DNA of 64,000 nucleotides from Advenella faeciporci (GTDB taxonomy: Bacteria > Pseudomonadota > Gammaproteobacteria > Burkholderiales > Burkholderiaceae_B), in the NCBI RefSeq assembly GCF_014652395.1, contig NZ_BMYS01000005.1:526-64525 (forward strand). Reading direction: 5' to 3'. The notes below the pieces were generated by a model. It was given only the letters and a program-made list of their open reading frames with translations, did no database searches and was not told the DNA's origin. Position 1 is the stretch's first letter; each line of letters opens with the position of its first letter. Below are positions 48,958 to 59,000 of the stretch, piece by piece. The position numbers and the translations under genes are program-made.

Positions 48958-50354
48958 ATGCCAACGAGCCGGTAACACCGGCCTCCCCCTCATCGGCTCC
49001 AAAGCCTTGCGGTTTGCCTGCGCCGGCCCGTTACTGGGCCGCGCTGGGCGTCTTGCTTGCGATCAGCATTACCGTACTTGACGCAGGCATTGCCAATATC
49101 GCACTGCCAACCATCGCCAATGATTTGGGTATTCGGCCATCCACGTCCATCTGGATTGTGAATGCCTATACCATTTCCATCATTGCAACACTGCTACCCT
49201 TTTCAGCCGTCGCCGAGCGCATCGGTTTTACCTTGATGTACCGGATAGGCATCTCCGTCTTCATTGCCGGTGCCATTATTTGCTCAATGGCAGATTCCCT
49301 TGGCCTGTTATTGCTTGGCCGAATCATACAGGGCATGGGCTCTTCCTCAGTCATGTGCCTGTTTGGCGGCATGGTGCGCAATATTTACCCACCCCATAAA
49401 CTGGCTGCCGGTATCAGCCTGAATGCCATGACGGTGGGTTTAATGGCAGTTTTAAGTCCGTCAATAGGGGCCTTTATCATCACCATCGCCCCCTGGAAGT
49501 GGATTTTCATTTTTACCATTCCATTTTGCCTCGTGGCACTGTACGCGGCACGTTTTTTACCGCTCATCCCTAAAATCTCCGCGCCTTTCGACTATATCAG
49601 TGCCGTCCTGAACATGCTTACTTTTGGCTTGTTTATCTGGGCACTTGATGAATCGGGAAATAAACCCGTTATTGCCGGCACAGGCTTACTGCTGTCGCTG
49701 TTTTTTGCCATTTTACTTATCCGTCGCTCGGCACCGCAAACCGCTCCACTGGTACCTATTGACCTGTTCCGTATTCCTACGTTCCGCTATGCCATTATGA
49801 TATCGGCCCTTACTTTCATGGCGGCCACTTCTGCCATGCTGGCCCTGCCGTTTTATTTTCAGAATGTATTGGGACTGCCCCTTGCCACCGTCGGCATTTT
49901 GTTCAGCACCTGGCCCATTGGCAGCATTGTGATTGCTCCCCTGGCGGCACGTCTTTCCGCCCGTTTCCCGGCGTCATTGCTATCCGGAATTGGGGCCGCC
50001 ATCATGTTTATGGGGCTTGGCGGTCTGCTTTTGCTACCCAATCCAAGCCCGTTGACCCTTATCAGCCTATACATGTTCCTGACCGGCATGGGTTTCGGTT
50101 TCTTCCAGACGCCCAATAACAAGGCCATGCTGCTATCCACACCCATCCACCGCAGCAGTGCCACCGGTGGGGCCCAGGCAACCACCCGCCTTTTTGGTCA
50201 GGGCGTTGGTGCGGCAATCGTTGCCTTATGTTTTTCCGTCAGCCAGAATGAGGGCGCCATTTATGCGCTGGCCGCATCTGTGGTCGTTACCATCATCGCG
50301 GTTCTTATCAACCTGATACGTTATTTCAAAAAGCTGGATACCGCTGTTATTTGA
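48954..50354 (+). CDS. MFS transporter, DHA2 (EmrB/QacA-like) family
   Basis: A 466-residue major facilitator with about 14 predicted helices. The DHA2 motif C appears as [20 protein letters not shown] near the N-terminus, and motif A is degenerate. The family exports drugs and other small amphipathic compounds using the proton gradient; the substrate here is unknown. Its ATG overlaps the glmU stop (ATGA), so the two are translationally coupled. Confidence 0.88.
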   Translation: MNANEPVTPASPSSAPKPCGLPAPARYWAALGVLLAISITVLDAGIANIALPTIANDLGIRPSTSIWIVNAYTISIIATLLPFSAVAERIGFTLMYRIGISVFIAGAIICSMADSLGLLLLGRIIQGMGSSSVMCLFGGMVRNIYPPHKLAAGISLNAMTVGLMAVLSPSIGAFIITIAPWKWIFIFTIPFCLVALYAARFLPLIPKISAPFDYISAVLNMLTFGLFIWALDESGNKPVIAGTGLLLSLFFAILLIRRSAPQTAPLVPIDLFRIPTFRYAIMISALTFMAATSAMLALPFYFQNVLGLPLATVGILFSTWPIGSIVIAPLAARLSARFPASLLSGIGAAIMFMGLGGLLLLPNPSPLTLISLYMFLTGMGFGFFQTPNNKAMLLSTPIHRSSATGGAQATTRLFGQGVGAAIVALCFSVSQNEGAIYALAASVVVTIIAVLINLIRYFKKLDTAVI

Positions 50355-50362
50355 ATTCAACC

Positions 50363-51145
50363 ATGACCACTCAAAAAACCACCTTGGCGGTTGCCCTGAT
50401 TGTCAAGAACGAAGCCCGCATGCTGACCGCATGCCTGGACTCGGTCAAGGACATTGCCAATGAAATCATCATTCTTGATTCAGGCAGCTCCGATGACACC
50501 GAGGCCATTGCCCGCCGTTACACCGACAAATTTTATGTAAATACCGAATGGCCGGGCTTTGGCCGCCAGCGCCAGCTTGCCCAGCAGTACGTGACGGCCG
50601 ACTGGATACTGTGGATTGATGCCGATGAACAGCTCACCCCGGAACTGGCTGCCAGTATCCGGGAAGTGCTGGCCAACCCACCCCAAAACACCATTTTTGA
50701 AGTGGCACGGCTAAGTTGGGCTTTTGGGCAGTTCATTCATCACAGTGGCTGGTATCCCGGCTATGTCGAGCGTTTCTACCCCACTGCCCTGACCCGCTTT
50801 GATGAGGCCCTGGTTCATGAAAACGTCATTATTCCGCCTGGGGCAAAAGTCAAACGGCTTAAAGGCGACCTGCTGCATTACACCTACAACAATCTGCACG
50901 AATATCTGATTAAATCTGCCAACTATGCCGAAGCCTGGGCTGAACAGCGCTTTCGCAAAGGCAAGAAAAACAGCCTGGCCTCGGTCATGATGCATTCAAT
51001 TGGCCGCTTTTTCAGGACTTACTTTATCAAGCGCGGCTTTCTGGACGGCAAGGCCGGTTTGTTACTTGCGGTACTGTCAGTACAGTCCGTCTTTAACAAG
51101 CATGCCATTTTATGGCTGAAAAACCGGGAAATAAACAGGAAATAA
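50363..51145 (+). CDS. family 2 glycosyltransferase, WaaE/KdtX-like
   Basis: A GT-A fold sugar transferase of about 260 residues, with ALIVKNEARMLTACLDSV, the acidic ILDSGSSDDT and the DXD-type WIDADEQL. The C-terminal part (YPGYVERFYP, EALVHENV, LLHYTYNNLHEYLIKSANYAE) resembles WaaE/KdtX enzymes that add a sugar to the LPS inner core. I use the ATG at 50363; a TTG at 50351 overlapping the previous stop is possible. Confidence 0.88.
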   Translation: MTTQKTTLAVALIVKNEARMLTACLDSVKDIANEIIILDSGSSDDTEAIARRYTDKFYVNTEWPGFGRQRQLAQQYVTADWILWIDADEQLTPELAASIREVLANPPQNTIFEVARLSWAFGQFIHHSGWYPGYVERFYPTALTRFDEALVHENVIIPPGAKVKRLKGDLLHYTYNNLHEYLIKSANYAEAWAEQRFRKGKKNSLASVMMHSIGRFFRTYFIKRGFLDGKAGLLLAVLSVQSVFNKHAILWLKNREINRK

Positions 51146-51273
51146 TCGCTTAAGCCATTCTTTTCTTTTCACGCCATAAAAACCCGGCATTAACCCTGAA
51201 TGACGGGAAGATACAGCCCATGTAATTGAATAAACAAGGGCCTTGCACACTTGGTTTTACCCTGGAGTCATTA

Positions 51274-52338
51274 ATGAAAATCCTGCAGATGAACTTTGAA
51301 AAAGGCTGGCGAGGCGGTGAACGCCAGACTTTGCTTTGCATGCAGGAGTTCCGCAAGGCCGGGCATGAAGTGGCACTGCTCACCAGAGCCAATAACGAAC
51401 TGTCAAAGCGGGCTCTTGCCGCAGACTTCACGGTACATACCTTACAAAAAAGCTGGCAACAACTTCCCTTTTTAATCCGCCACGCCAAGCAGTTCGATAT
51501 TATCCATTCCCAAACCGCCAATACATTAACCTGGGCCGTACTGGCGCGGTTTTTTTCAACTACTAAAGTCGTCTTCACGCGGCGCACCGCCTTTGCTGTC
51601 GCTCCAAAAAAAGAACGCATGACGGCTTTCAAATGGAAAAAAGCCGACTTGTTCGTGGCCATCGCACAGGCAGCGGCACAGGAACCACGCAGGCTGGGCA
51701 TTGAGCCGATTATCATACCCAGTGCCATCCAGCCTCCACGCATCAATCTCCAGCGGGCCGAAGCACTGCACAACGACTTCAAACTTAAATCAAATAAAAT
51801 ACTGGGCACCGCAGCTGCCTTCACGCGAGAAAAAGACCCGCTCACCCTGATTCGGGCTGTCGCTGACTTACACAAGCTGCGCCAGGACTTTGTGTTCATT
51901 CATTTTGGCGCTGATGGTGACCAAACACCTGCTGCGAAGGCCCTGATTCAGCAACTGAACCTGGAAAACGTCTATTTACTGGCCGGCTTTCGTGAACAGG
52001 TTGAAGATTACTACAGCCTGCTGAATGTCTTTGTCATGAGCAGCTGCCAGGAGGCGCTGGGCAGCAGCGTACTGGACGCTTTCCTGCAGCATGTGCCGGT
52101 TGTTTCCACCAATGCCGGTGGCCTGAAAGAAGTACTGGCCGATGGCCGGGGCATTCTGTGTGATGTGGGTGACAACAAGGCGCTGGCCGAAGGCATGAAC
52201 ACCCTTCTGGATCACCCTGAAGAGGCCGCCAGCATGGCAGAAAAAGCCTATGCCTATGTGATTGACGAACATAATGCAGAAAAAATGGGGCAGCGTTACC
52301 TGCAGGCTTATGAAAAACTGCTGGCTAAAGATCGTTAA
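51274..52338 (+). CDS. family 4 glycosyltransferase
   Basis: A GT-B fold transferase of 354 residues. The N-terminal domain starts MKILQMNFEKGWRGGERQT. The C-terminal domain holds the conserved E-x7-E region in SSCQEALGSSVLDAFLQHVPVVSTNAGGLKEV. It likely builds LPS core or another surface glycan together with the preceding transferase. GGAG lies upstream of the ATG. Its 3' end overlaps the convergent Lrp-type gene by 14 bases. Confidence 0.88.
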   Translation: MKILQMNFEKGWRGGERQTLLCMQEFRKAGHEVALLTRANNELSKRALAADFTVHTLQKSWQQLPFLIRHAKQFDIIHSQTANTLTWAVLARFFSTTKVVFTRRTAFAVAPKKERMTAFKWKKADLFVAIAQAAAQEPRRLGIEPIIIPSAIQPPRINLQRAEALHNDFKLKSNKILGTAAAFTREKDPLTLIRAVADLHKLRQDFVFIHFGADGDQTPAAKALIQQLNLENVYLLAGFREQVEDYYSLLNVFVMSSCQEALGSSVLDAFLQHVPVVSTNAGGLKEVLADGRGILCDVGDNKALAEGMNTLLDHPEEAASMAEKAYAYVIDEHNAEKMGQRYLQAYEKLLAKDR

Positions 52339-52789
52339 TATACGTTTCAAACTTGCTGCGATGTACGGAAAAAAACGTACGGACATTGCGAACGTTTTTC
52401 CGGGCCGTAAACAAACGATGCACCAGTTCATGATAGGCCGGCATATCGGCCACCTGGATCACCAGGATAAAATCCGGCCCCGTTGAGACGCGGTAACATT
52501 GTAAAACAGCGGTTTCCCCATTCACCTCTTTCTCAAAAGCCGTATTGGCTTCCGCCGTCTGGACATCCAGGCTCACCTCAACAATTGCCATCAGGGTACT
52601 GCCCGTTTTTTGCGGGTCAACAATGGCTACCTGCTTCTGGATCACCCCATTTTCCTGCAAGCTTCGCACACGCCGTAAACAGGTAGGGGCGGAGGCATGC
52701 ACTTTTTCCGCCAGCTCCTGGTTGGTTAAAGAACTGTCTCTTTGCAATTGCTGCAATATGCGTTTGTCCAATTCATCCAGTTCAAACAT
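52325..52789 (-). CDS. Lrp/AsnC family transcriptional regulator
   Basis: A feast/famine regulator of 154 residues: N-terminal winged helix (LDKRILQQLQRDSSLTNQELAEKVHASAPTCLRRVRSLQENGVI) and C-terminal RAM ligand-binding domain. It probably responds to an amino acid. I use the ATG at 52789 (AAGGA six bases upstream). It is divergent from glmS, and A/T-rich palindromic motifs in the gap could be its binding sites. Confidence 0.92.
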   Translation of the reverse strand: MFELDELDKRILQQLQRDSSLTNQELAEKVHASAPTCLRRVRSLQENGVIQKQVAIVDPQKTGSTLMAIVEVSLDVQTAEANTAFEKEVNGETAVLQCYRVSTGPDFILVIQVADMPAYHELVHRLFTARKNVRNVRTFFSVHRSKFETYINDL

Positions 52790-52958
52790 AATCATTCCTT
52801 AATTTGAAATTAAATTCCATATTTATTTATTAAATGAAATTATATTACCACCAATCCATTAATTGAAATATTCAGTTATTAATCTATTAATTTAGAAATT
52901 TAATTTCTTTCAATACAGTGCAGAATACTGTTTTTACTTACCCAAACGGAGTTTTCAC
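52790..52958. promoter_or_regulatory. AT-rich divergent region between the Lrp-type gene and glmS
   Basis: The gap is almost only A and T. It contains repeated ATTTGAAATTAAATT- and AGAAATTTAATTTCT-like palindromic motifs, notably AGAAATTTAATTTCT near 52904-52918. This suits autoregulation by the adjacent Lrp-type protein. No glmS ribozyme is seen. Confidence 0.5.
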
Positions 52959-54791
52959 ATGTGTGGAATCGTTGGTGCTGTTGCGCAAAGAGATATTACC
53001 CCTGTCCTGGTTGAAGGCCTTAAGCGCCTGGAATACCGCGGCTACGACTCATGCGGTGTGGCCCTGCATATTGATGGCCAATTGCGGCGCACCCGCAGCA
53101 CCCAGCGTGTTGCCGAACTGGAAATGCAAATCAGGGAAGACCATTTAAGCGGTTATACGGGCATTGCCCACACGCGCTGGGCCACCCACGGTGCCCCGGC
53201 CACCCACAACGCCCACCCGCATTTTTCAGGACAGGACAAAGGCGAGCCCCGCATTGCCCTGGTGCACAACGGCATTATTGAAAACCACGACGAACTGCGT
53301 GAAGAACTGAAAGCCCTGGGCTACACCTTTGAAAGCCAGACCGATACCGAGGTCATTGCCCACCTGATTGACCACCTGTATAACGGTGACCTTTTTGAAA
53401 CCCTGCAACAGGCCGTGCAGCGCCTGACCGGTGCCTATGCCCTGGCCATTTTCTGCCGTGATGAACCTCATCGCATCGTAGGCGCCCGTCAAGGCTCCCC
53501 TCTTATCGTGGGCCTTGGTCACAATGAAAACTTCCTGGCCTCGGATGCCCTGGCACTGGCAGGCACCACCGACCAGATCATTTACCTGGAAGACGGTGAT
53601 GTCATCGACCTGCAACTGTCCAAGGTGTGGATTGTGGATGCCAGCGGCAAACCCGTTGAACGCAAGGTGCACACGGTTCATGCCCATACCGGTGCCGCTG
53701 AACTGGGTCCTTACCGCCACTATATGCAAAAAGAAATTTTTGAACAGCCCCGTGCCGTGGGCGATACCCTGCAGGATATTGACAGCATCACCCCCGAGCT
53801 GTTCGGCAATGAAGCCTACCGGATTTTCAATGACATTGACAATGTCCTGATACTGGCCTGCGGCACCAGCTCTTACGCCGGCATGACCGCCAAGTACTGG
53901 ATAGAATCCATTGCCAAAATCCCGGTCAATGTGGAAATTGCCAGCGAATACCGTTACCGTGACAGCGTGCCCAACCCCAAAACCCTGGTCGTTACCATTT
54001 CCCAATCAGGAGAAACCGCCGACACCCTGGCCGCCCTGAAACACGCCCGTTCACTGGGCATGGAAAATACCTTAACCATCTGCAACGTGCAAACCAGCGC
54101 CATGGTACGTGAATGCAAGCTGAATTTCATCACCCGCGCGGGCGTTGAAATTGGCGTGGCCTCTACCAAAGCCTTTACCACCCAGCTGGTGGGCCTGTTC
54201 CTGCTGACCCTGGCCCTGGCCCAGGTAAAAGGCCGCATTAGCGAAGAAAAAGAAGCTGATTACCTGAAACAGCTGCGCCACCTGCCCACCGCCATCAGTG
54301 CCGTGCTGGCACTGGAACCGCAAATCATGGCCTGGGCCGACCGCTTCGCCAGCAAGGAAAACGCCCTGTTCCTGGGCCGGGGCATGCACTACCCCATCGC
54401 CCTTGAAGGTGCTTTAAAATTAAAGGAAATCAGCTATATTCATGCCGAAGCTTACCCGGCCGGTGAACTGAAACACGGCCCGCTAGCCCTGGTTACCGAG
54501 CACATGCCAGTGGTCACCATTGCCCCCAAAGACGAGCTGCTTGAAAAACTCAAGTCCAACATGCAGGAAGTGCGCGCCCGGGGAGGCGAACTGTATGTGT
54601 TTGCCGATAATGACTCCAGAATCGTGAACAGTGAAGGCATGCATGTGATTCGCATGCCAGAGCATTATGGAAAACTGTCACCGATTCTGCATACCATTCC
54701 GCTGCAGTTGCTGTCGTATCATACGGCTTGCGTAAGGGGTACGGATGTGGATAAGCCACGGAATTTGGCCAAGAGCGTAACGGTGGAGTAA
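52959..54791 (+). CDS. glmS: glutamine-fructose-6-phosphate aminotransferase
   Basis: GlmS makes glucosamine-6-phosphate, the first step to UDP-GlcNAc. The N-terminal glutaminase begins MCGIVGAVA, with Cys2 the nucleophile after removal of Met. Two SIS domains follow ([23 protein letters not shown]) and the C-terminus ends [13 protein letters not shown]. 610 residues. Its 3' end is the conserved recognition sequence for TnsD of Tn7, and a Tn7-like right end lies 26 bases after the stop. Confidence 0.97.
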   Translation: MCGIVGAVAQRDITPVLVEGLKRLEYRGYDSCGVALHIDGQLRRTRSTQRVAELEMQIREDHLSGYTGIAHTRWATHGAPATHNAHPHFSGQDKGEPRIALVHNGIIENHDELREELKALGYTFESQTDTEVIAHLIDHLYNGDLFETLQQAVQRLTGAYALAIFCRDEPHRIVGARQGSPLIVGLGHNENFLASDALALAGTTDQIIYLEDGDVIDLQLSKVWIVDASGKPVERKVHTVHAHTGAAELGPYRHYMQKEIFEQPRAVGDTLQDIDSITPELFGNEAYRIFNDIDNVLILACGTSSYAGMTAKYWIESIAKIPVNVEIASEYRYRDSVPNPKTLVVTISQSGETADTLAALKHARSLGMENTLTICNVQTSAMVRECKLNFITRAGVEIGVASTKAFTTQLVGLFLLTLALAQVKGRISEEKEADYLKQLRHLPTAISAVLALEPQIMAWADRFASKENALFLGRGMHYPIALEGALKLKEISYIHAEAYPAGELKHGPLALVTEHMPVVTIAPKDELLEKLKSNMQEVRARGGELYVFADNDSRIVNSEGMHVIRMPEHYGKLSPILHTIPLQLLSYHTACVRGTDVDKPRNLAKSVTVE

Positions 54792-54812
54792 GGCGACATC
54801 AACTCGCCCACA

Positions 54813-54817
54813 ATTAC
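54813..54817. repeat. candidate 5-bp target-site duplication (ATTAC)
   Basis: The five bases directly before the Tn7-like end would be one copy of the duplication made on insertion. The partner copy should lie beyond the other end of the element, outside the window. Confidence 0.4.
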
Positions 54818-54867
54818 CGTAGGCGGACAATTAAGTCTTAAACCAGACAAAATAGTTGTAAATTGAA
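54818..54867. mobile_element. decayed Tn7-type right end with two TnsB-like sites
   Basis: The terminal CGTAGGCGGACAA matches the Tn7 terminus TGTGGGCGGACAA except at positions 1 and 4. It is followed by two 22-bp TnsB-like sites, 54826-54847 (GACAATTAAGTCTTAAAC...) and 54846-54867 (GACAAAATAGTTGTAAA...), overlapping by two bases as in Tn7. Tn7's right end has four; here two appear deleted. The end starts 26 bases after the glmS stop and the right end faces glmS, both as in Tn7. The comparison rests on my memory of the Tn7 sequence. The altered terminal T suggests it is inactive. Confidence 0.82.
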
Positions 54868-54882
54868 GTTGGTCCAGTTCTG

Positions 54883-55005
54883 ATGACTAGAGCAAAATCC
54901 GCTTTCTCTGAAGTACAAATTGCCCGTCGCATAAAGAGGATGCGACCAAGGGTATCCTGATAGGCCAATGCTACGTGACATAGTTACAGTACATGTGCAT
55001 CTGCT
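54883..55005 (+). pseudogene. tnsA: tnsA remnant (Tn7 transposase endonuclease subunit, 5' part)
   Basis: The first 18 codons read M-T-R-A-K-S-A-F-S-E-V-Q-I-A-R-R-I-K, matching Tn7 TnsA except at a few positions. One base is then lost near 54934, causing a TGA at 54958; the next reading frame continues with E-D-A-T-K-G. DNA-level similarity to tnsA fades around 55005. The rest of tnsA and tnsBCDE are absent. TnsA normally cuts the 5' ends of the transposon. Confidence 0.8.
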
Positions 55006-55013
55006 AAAAATCC

Positions 55014-55036
55014 ATACGGGCGATACGGGCGATACC
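55014..55036. repeat. short tandem repeat ATACGGGCG
   Basis: Two and a half tandem copies of ATACGGGCG lie between the tnsA remnant and the sspB promoter. They may mark the scar where the rest of the transposon genes were lost. Confidence 0.5.
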
Positions 55037-55043
55037 GCCGAAC

Positions 55044-55072
55044 TTCACGCAATCTGTTTCTTCTGCTAATAT
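55044..55072 (+). promoter_or_regulatory. predicted sigma-70 promoter of the sspBCD operon
   Basis: TTCACG at 55044-55049 (-35, four of six consensus bases) is separated by 17 bases from an extended -10, TG-C-TAATAT, at 55064-55072. The start of transcription would fall near 55079, inside the LexA box that follows. Confidence 0.6.
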
Positions 55073-55075
55073 GTT

Positions 55076-55095
55076 TACTGTATTTATATACAGCA
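55076..55095. promoter_or_regulatory. LexA (SOS) box before the phosphorothioation operon
   Basis: TACTGTATTTATATACAGCA matches the LexA consensus TACTGTATATATATACAGTA at 18 of 20 positions and has the core CTGT-N8-ACAG. The palindrome extends outward (TGTTTACTGTAT paired with ATACAGCAAACA, 55072-55099, one mismatch). It overlaps the predicted transcription start, where LexA would repress until DNA damage. Confidence 0.75.
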
Positions 55096-55109
55096 AACAT
55101 AAAGGGACG

Positions 55110-55136
55110 ATGAACTGGTGAAATCCACCAGTTCAT
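55110..55136. repeat. perfect 11-bp inverted repeat in the sspB leader
   Basis: ATGAACTGGTG and CACCAGTTCAT enclose the five-base loop AAATC. The hairpin lies 18 bases before the sspB ATG, in the untranslated leader. It has no T tract, so a role in mRNA stability or as an operator is more likely than termination. Confidence 0.6.
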
Positions 55137-55153
55137 GCTAAACTTACAAAATC

Positions 55154-56077
55154 ATGAAAAATACCTACCCTACCCCTAAGAAAGGGACCTCCGTTCATTT
55201 CTCAGGCCACGAAACATTTCCTTTGCGTCAAATGTGGCTGAAGAAGCTATTCGAGCAAGCAGTTGATGGTGGTCTAATTAAGAAGTCGTCATTGACAGAT
55301 GCAAAAGCAATCGCAGAGTTTGGCGTAGGCAAAAACATGGTGGCCTCAATTCGCCATTGGGGTTTGGCTTGCGGCATTATGGTCGAAAATGGCGACAGTT
55401 TTCGTATTCGAAACCTCGCTAAGGAAATATTGAGTGATGGAGGTCTCGACCCCTATGCAGAAAACCCTTCGACAGCATGGCTCGCACACTGGCAATTAGC
55501 CTGTGAGGGCACTCGCTCAACGACTTGGTATTGGCTGTTTAACCATGTCACAGCACCGACTTTCACACGCTTAGAGCTTGAAGAACCTTTGGCTCTTTAT
55601 GCACACAAACACAACCCGAAACATAGGCTATCAGCATCCACGATTTCCCGCGATTTGGAGACCTGCCTTCGTAGTTACGCGCCACGCTCCGCAGATGGAT
55701 CCCCTGAGGATTTCGCCGAACCGCTTTTGGGTGAACTAGGCTTGCTACAAGAAGTTCATAAAGGCCAATACGCTTTTCGCCGCGGCCCTAAAGCTTCTTT
55801 GCACGACGGCATCTTTGCCTATGCGCTTGTTGACTTTTGGGATCGCACCGCAGAAGGACAAAGTTCGTTAGCCTTCGAGCAGATTGCCTATGGAGAGGGA
55901 GCACCCGGGCGAGTTTTTAAACTTGATGAAGAATCGGTAGCACAACGCTTAATTTCCCTCTCTGACTTTACGAAATGCAAGCTCGAGTGGACAGACTCTG
56001 CTGGTCTTCGCCAAGTCCATCGTAGGAAGTTTTCTCCAGAGGACAAGAAGGATCTGATTAGGCGGGCCTATGACTAA
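55154..56077 (+). CDS. sspB: DUF4007 protein, phosphorothioation protein SspB
   Basis: The protein (307 residues) has the DUF4007 signature: FSGHETFPLRQMWLKKLF at residues 16-33 and EFGVGKNMVASIRHWGLACG at 55-74. In the SspABCD system of Vibrio the DUF4007 protein SspB nicks DNA so that sulfur can be placed on one strand. It is first in an operon and overlaps sspC by eight bases. A promoter and LexA box lie upstream. No sspA (cysteine desulfurase) precedes it; glmS does. It is unrelated to the ClpXP adaptor SspB at 2652. Confidence 0.82.
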   Translation: MKNTYPTPKKGTSVHFSGHETFPLRQMWLKKLFEQAVDGGLIKKSSLTDAKAIAEFGVGKNMVASIRHWGLACGIMVENGDSFRIRNLAKEILSDGGLDPYAENPSTAWLAHWQLACEGTRSTTWYWLFNHVTAPTFTRLELEEPLALYAHKHNPKHRLSASTISRDLETCLRSYAPRSADGSPEDFAEPLLGELGLLQEVHKGQYAFRRGPKASLHDGIFAYALVDFWDRTAEGQSSLAFEQIAYGEGAPGRVFKLDEESVAQRLISLSDFTKCKLEWTDSAGLRQVHRRKFSPEDKKDLIRRAYD

Positions 56078-59000
56078 CGAGACACAGCAGACTCTGTCTG
56101 ACATTGTTCAGATTTCCCATCAATACCAACGATCAATTCGTATCGATACCGATATCGGCCGTGCAGATGCCTTCTCTGGATATATCTGTCATGCAACCGC
56201 AGCAGCGGTACTTGATGGTATGTCCAACCAGCTCACACATACCAATCAGCGCTGTTTCACTTGGACCGGCCCGTTCGGCGGTGGCAAAAGTTCTCTAGCA
56301 GTCACATTAGCGAGTGCCTTAAACTCAGACAGAAGCCTCCGAGATAAAGCCCGTAAAGCGCTGCATCTGAACTCACACCCCACTTTCGATCAAGCATTCC
56401 CCGTCCGGAAAGGGTGGTTACTCGTTCCAGCGGTAGGTCGCCGTGGAAGCATCATAGCAGAACTGCATGCGTCACTTCGTCGCGCACAGGGCAAGACCGT
56501 AGACGGTCGCAGCAAACTAAATGCTCAAACGCTGATCAACGATCTCCTTAAGGAGGCAAAGAGCCGTCCGCACGACGGTACTTTGGTCATTATTGACGAG
56601 ATGGGTAAGTTTCTAGAAGCATCTGCTTTAGGTTCCGGAGACGATGTCTACTTCTTCCAAGAACTCGCTGAGGCAGCCGCGCGATCCGAAGGAAGACTGG
56701 TAGTCATCGGGGTACTCCACCAATCCTTTGCCCAATATGCAACACGTCTGGGGATCGATACCCGAGACGACTGGGCTAAGGTTCAAGGTCGATACGTCGA
56801 CTTACCATTCGTGGCCGCTAGCGACGAGGTTGTGGAGCTCATCGGTCGTGCAATCGAAGTAAAAGAGCGCCCGCCGTGGATGCAAAAAGCTTCCAAAGAC
56901 ATCGCCGATGCCATCCGAAAACGTCGCCCTGCTGTAGGGAATAATTTTGCGGCTAGTCTAGAACGCTGCTGGCCACTGCACCCCGCCATGGCTGCCCTAC
57001 TAGGCCCAATTTCCAAGCGACAATTCGGCCAGAACGAGCGCAGCACCTTTGGTTTTCTCTCATCGGTCGAGCCTCACGGTTTCCGTACCTACCTGAATTC
57101 GACGCTTAGAAATGAAGCGACCTGGTATCGCCCAAACGATTACTGGGACTATCTGCGCTCAAACTTGGAGCCGGCAATCCTTGCCTCAGCTGACGGACAC
57201 CGCTGGTCACAAGCCGTCGAAGCTGTAGAAAGAGCCGAAGCAAAAACCGGTGATGCCCTTCTCGTGGCGATACTTAAGAACATCGCAGTCATCGATCTAT
57301 TCCGTAACGGGTCTGGTCTTGCTGCCGACGATACAGTCATCGAGTCGCTCTTCTACCCCCGACAATCATCAGAGATCAAAGCGGCACTCAAAAAGCTTAG
57401 TTCGCTAAAGGTGGCGCTCTTCAAGAACTACACTGGCGCTTGGTCGGTGTTCGAGGGCAGCGACTTCGACATCGACGCCGCGATAGCCCAAGCACTGGCT
57501 ACATCACCTGGTATAGACTATTCGCGACTATCTCAACTCATGGGCCTTCATCCCGTGGTGGCCAAACGTCACTATCACGAAACGGGATCTATGCGCTGGA
57601 TGGAATTATCACTGTGCAGCATCGAACAAGCTGAAAAGATCACCGCGAACTTTCAGCCGAGGAAAGGAGAGTTTGGAGCCTTCATCCTTGCACTTCCAGA
57701 CAAGGGAATGAGCCTGAAGGCAGCGACTCTTCGAGCAGCAAAATGCTCGAAAATCCGGCCGTGGCCAGTGATTGTAGGGATCCCCACCAATCATGCCCGC
57801 ATCACTGAACTTTCTGCAGAGCTTGTGGCTCTGGAACAGGTTAAGGATCGTCACGAACTCTCCGGTGACCCTGTTGCTCGTCGTGAAGTCTATGCGCGCC
57901 TGACTGCAACACGGGCCGATCTGGAAGACCAACTCCAAGCTGCGGTGGCTCGCGCAAAGTGGCATAAAGGCGAGCATCAAATTGTTGAATCTGGAGAAAA
58001 ACTCTCTCCAGAAGCCTCACTGCTTGCCGACGACTTGTACTGCGATTCGGCACCTGTGTGGAGCGAGCTGGTCAACCGCGACAGCATATCCAGCAACAGC
58101 GTTAAAGCGCGGCGGGATCTTCTGCACGCGATGATCAATGCGGAGGGTCTGGAAGCGTTGGGGTTCGAAGGATTCCCTGCCGAGCGTGGCCTCTATGAAA
58201 CATTACTCAGACACACAGAACTACATCGCCTAGATAGCTCTGGCGCGTGGAGATGCCTGCCTCCCGGCGACGGATTCGCTACAAAATTCGAGCCCTTATG
58301 GGATACCACACGCGCTCTTTTCTCGAATTCCGATGTGCGCGTCGGCGCTCATGAAATCTATGCTCTGTGGAGTAAGCCTCCATTTGGTATGAAACGGGGT
58401 ATCCAACCCGTAATGCTCACCGCATTTCTGCTGGCACACAAAGCCAACATCGCCATCTACAAGGACGGAATGTTTGTTCCGAGACTTACTGATTTCGATA
58501 TCGACGAATGTCTACAAGACCCTGATCGCTTTTCGCTGCGCTGGGTAGCCATCGATGAGGACAAGAATCTTATCCTAGAGGGCATCGCGACACTTCTGGC
58601 TGAAATTGGTGAAAATGCCGGCGCCGCCGACCCGCTTGAGGCTGCTCGGGGCCTTGTCGCTATGGTTTTCAATCTGCCTGAATGGGCTCGTCGGACCTCT
58701 AGGTTAGGGCAAACAGCCAAAGACATGCGTGACATGCTCTTGAAGGCTAGCGATCCCCACAAGGTATTATTCGTCGATCTTGCATCACTGCTGGGCGCTA
58801 CTGACGGAGACGCCTACGTGACGGCTCTACGCGCCCCATTGCAAGAGCTTGCACATGCGTACGGCAAAATGCTGGCAGAAGTCGAAACAAAGATGCTCGA
58901 GGCCCTCGATGCAAGCCGAGATGACCTGGAGGCACTGAGGGAGCGTGCGCAATCTGTTGCAGGCATCTCTGGAGATCTGCAATTGGACAGCTTTGCGACC

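Noticed and set aside
52919-52958. glmS ribozyme/riboswitch in the glmS leader.
   Set aside because: The leader is short and AT-rich with no ribozyme core; that ribozyme is typical of Gram-positive bacteria.
54883-54960. A 25-codon frame first looked like an IS3-family OrfA start (FSEVQI pattern).
   Set aside because: The longer match with TnsA (FSEVQIARRIK), the TnsB-like sites before it and the position at the glmS end fit Tn7 much better.
55110-55136. Hairpin before sspB as a rho-independent terminator of the upstream region.
   Set aside because: No T tract follows in either direction and it lies downstream of the predicted sspB promoter.
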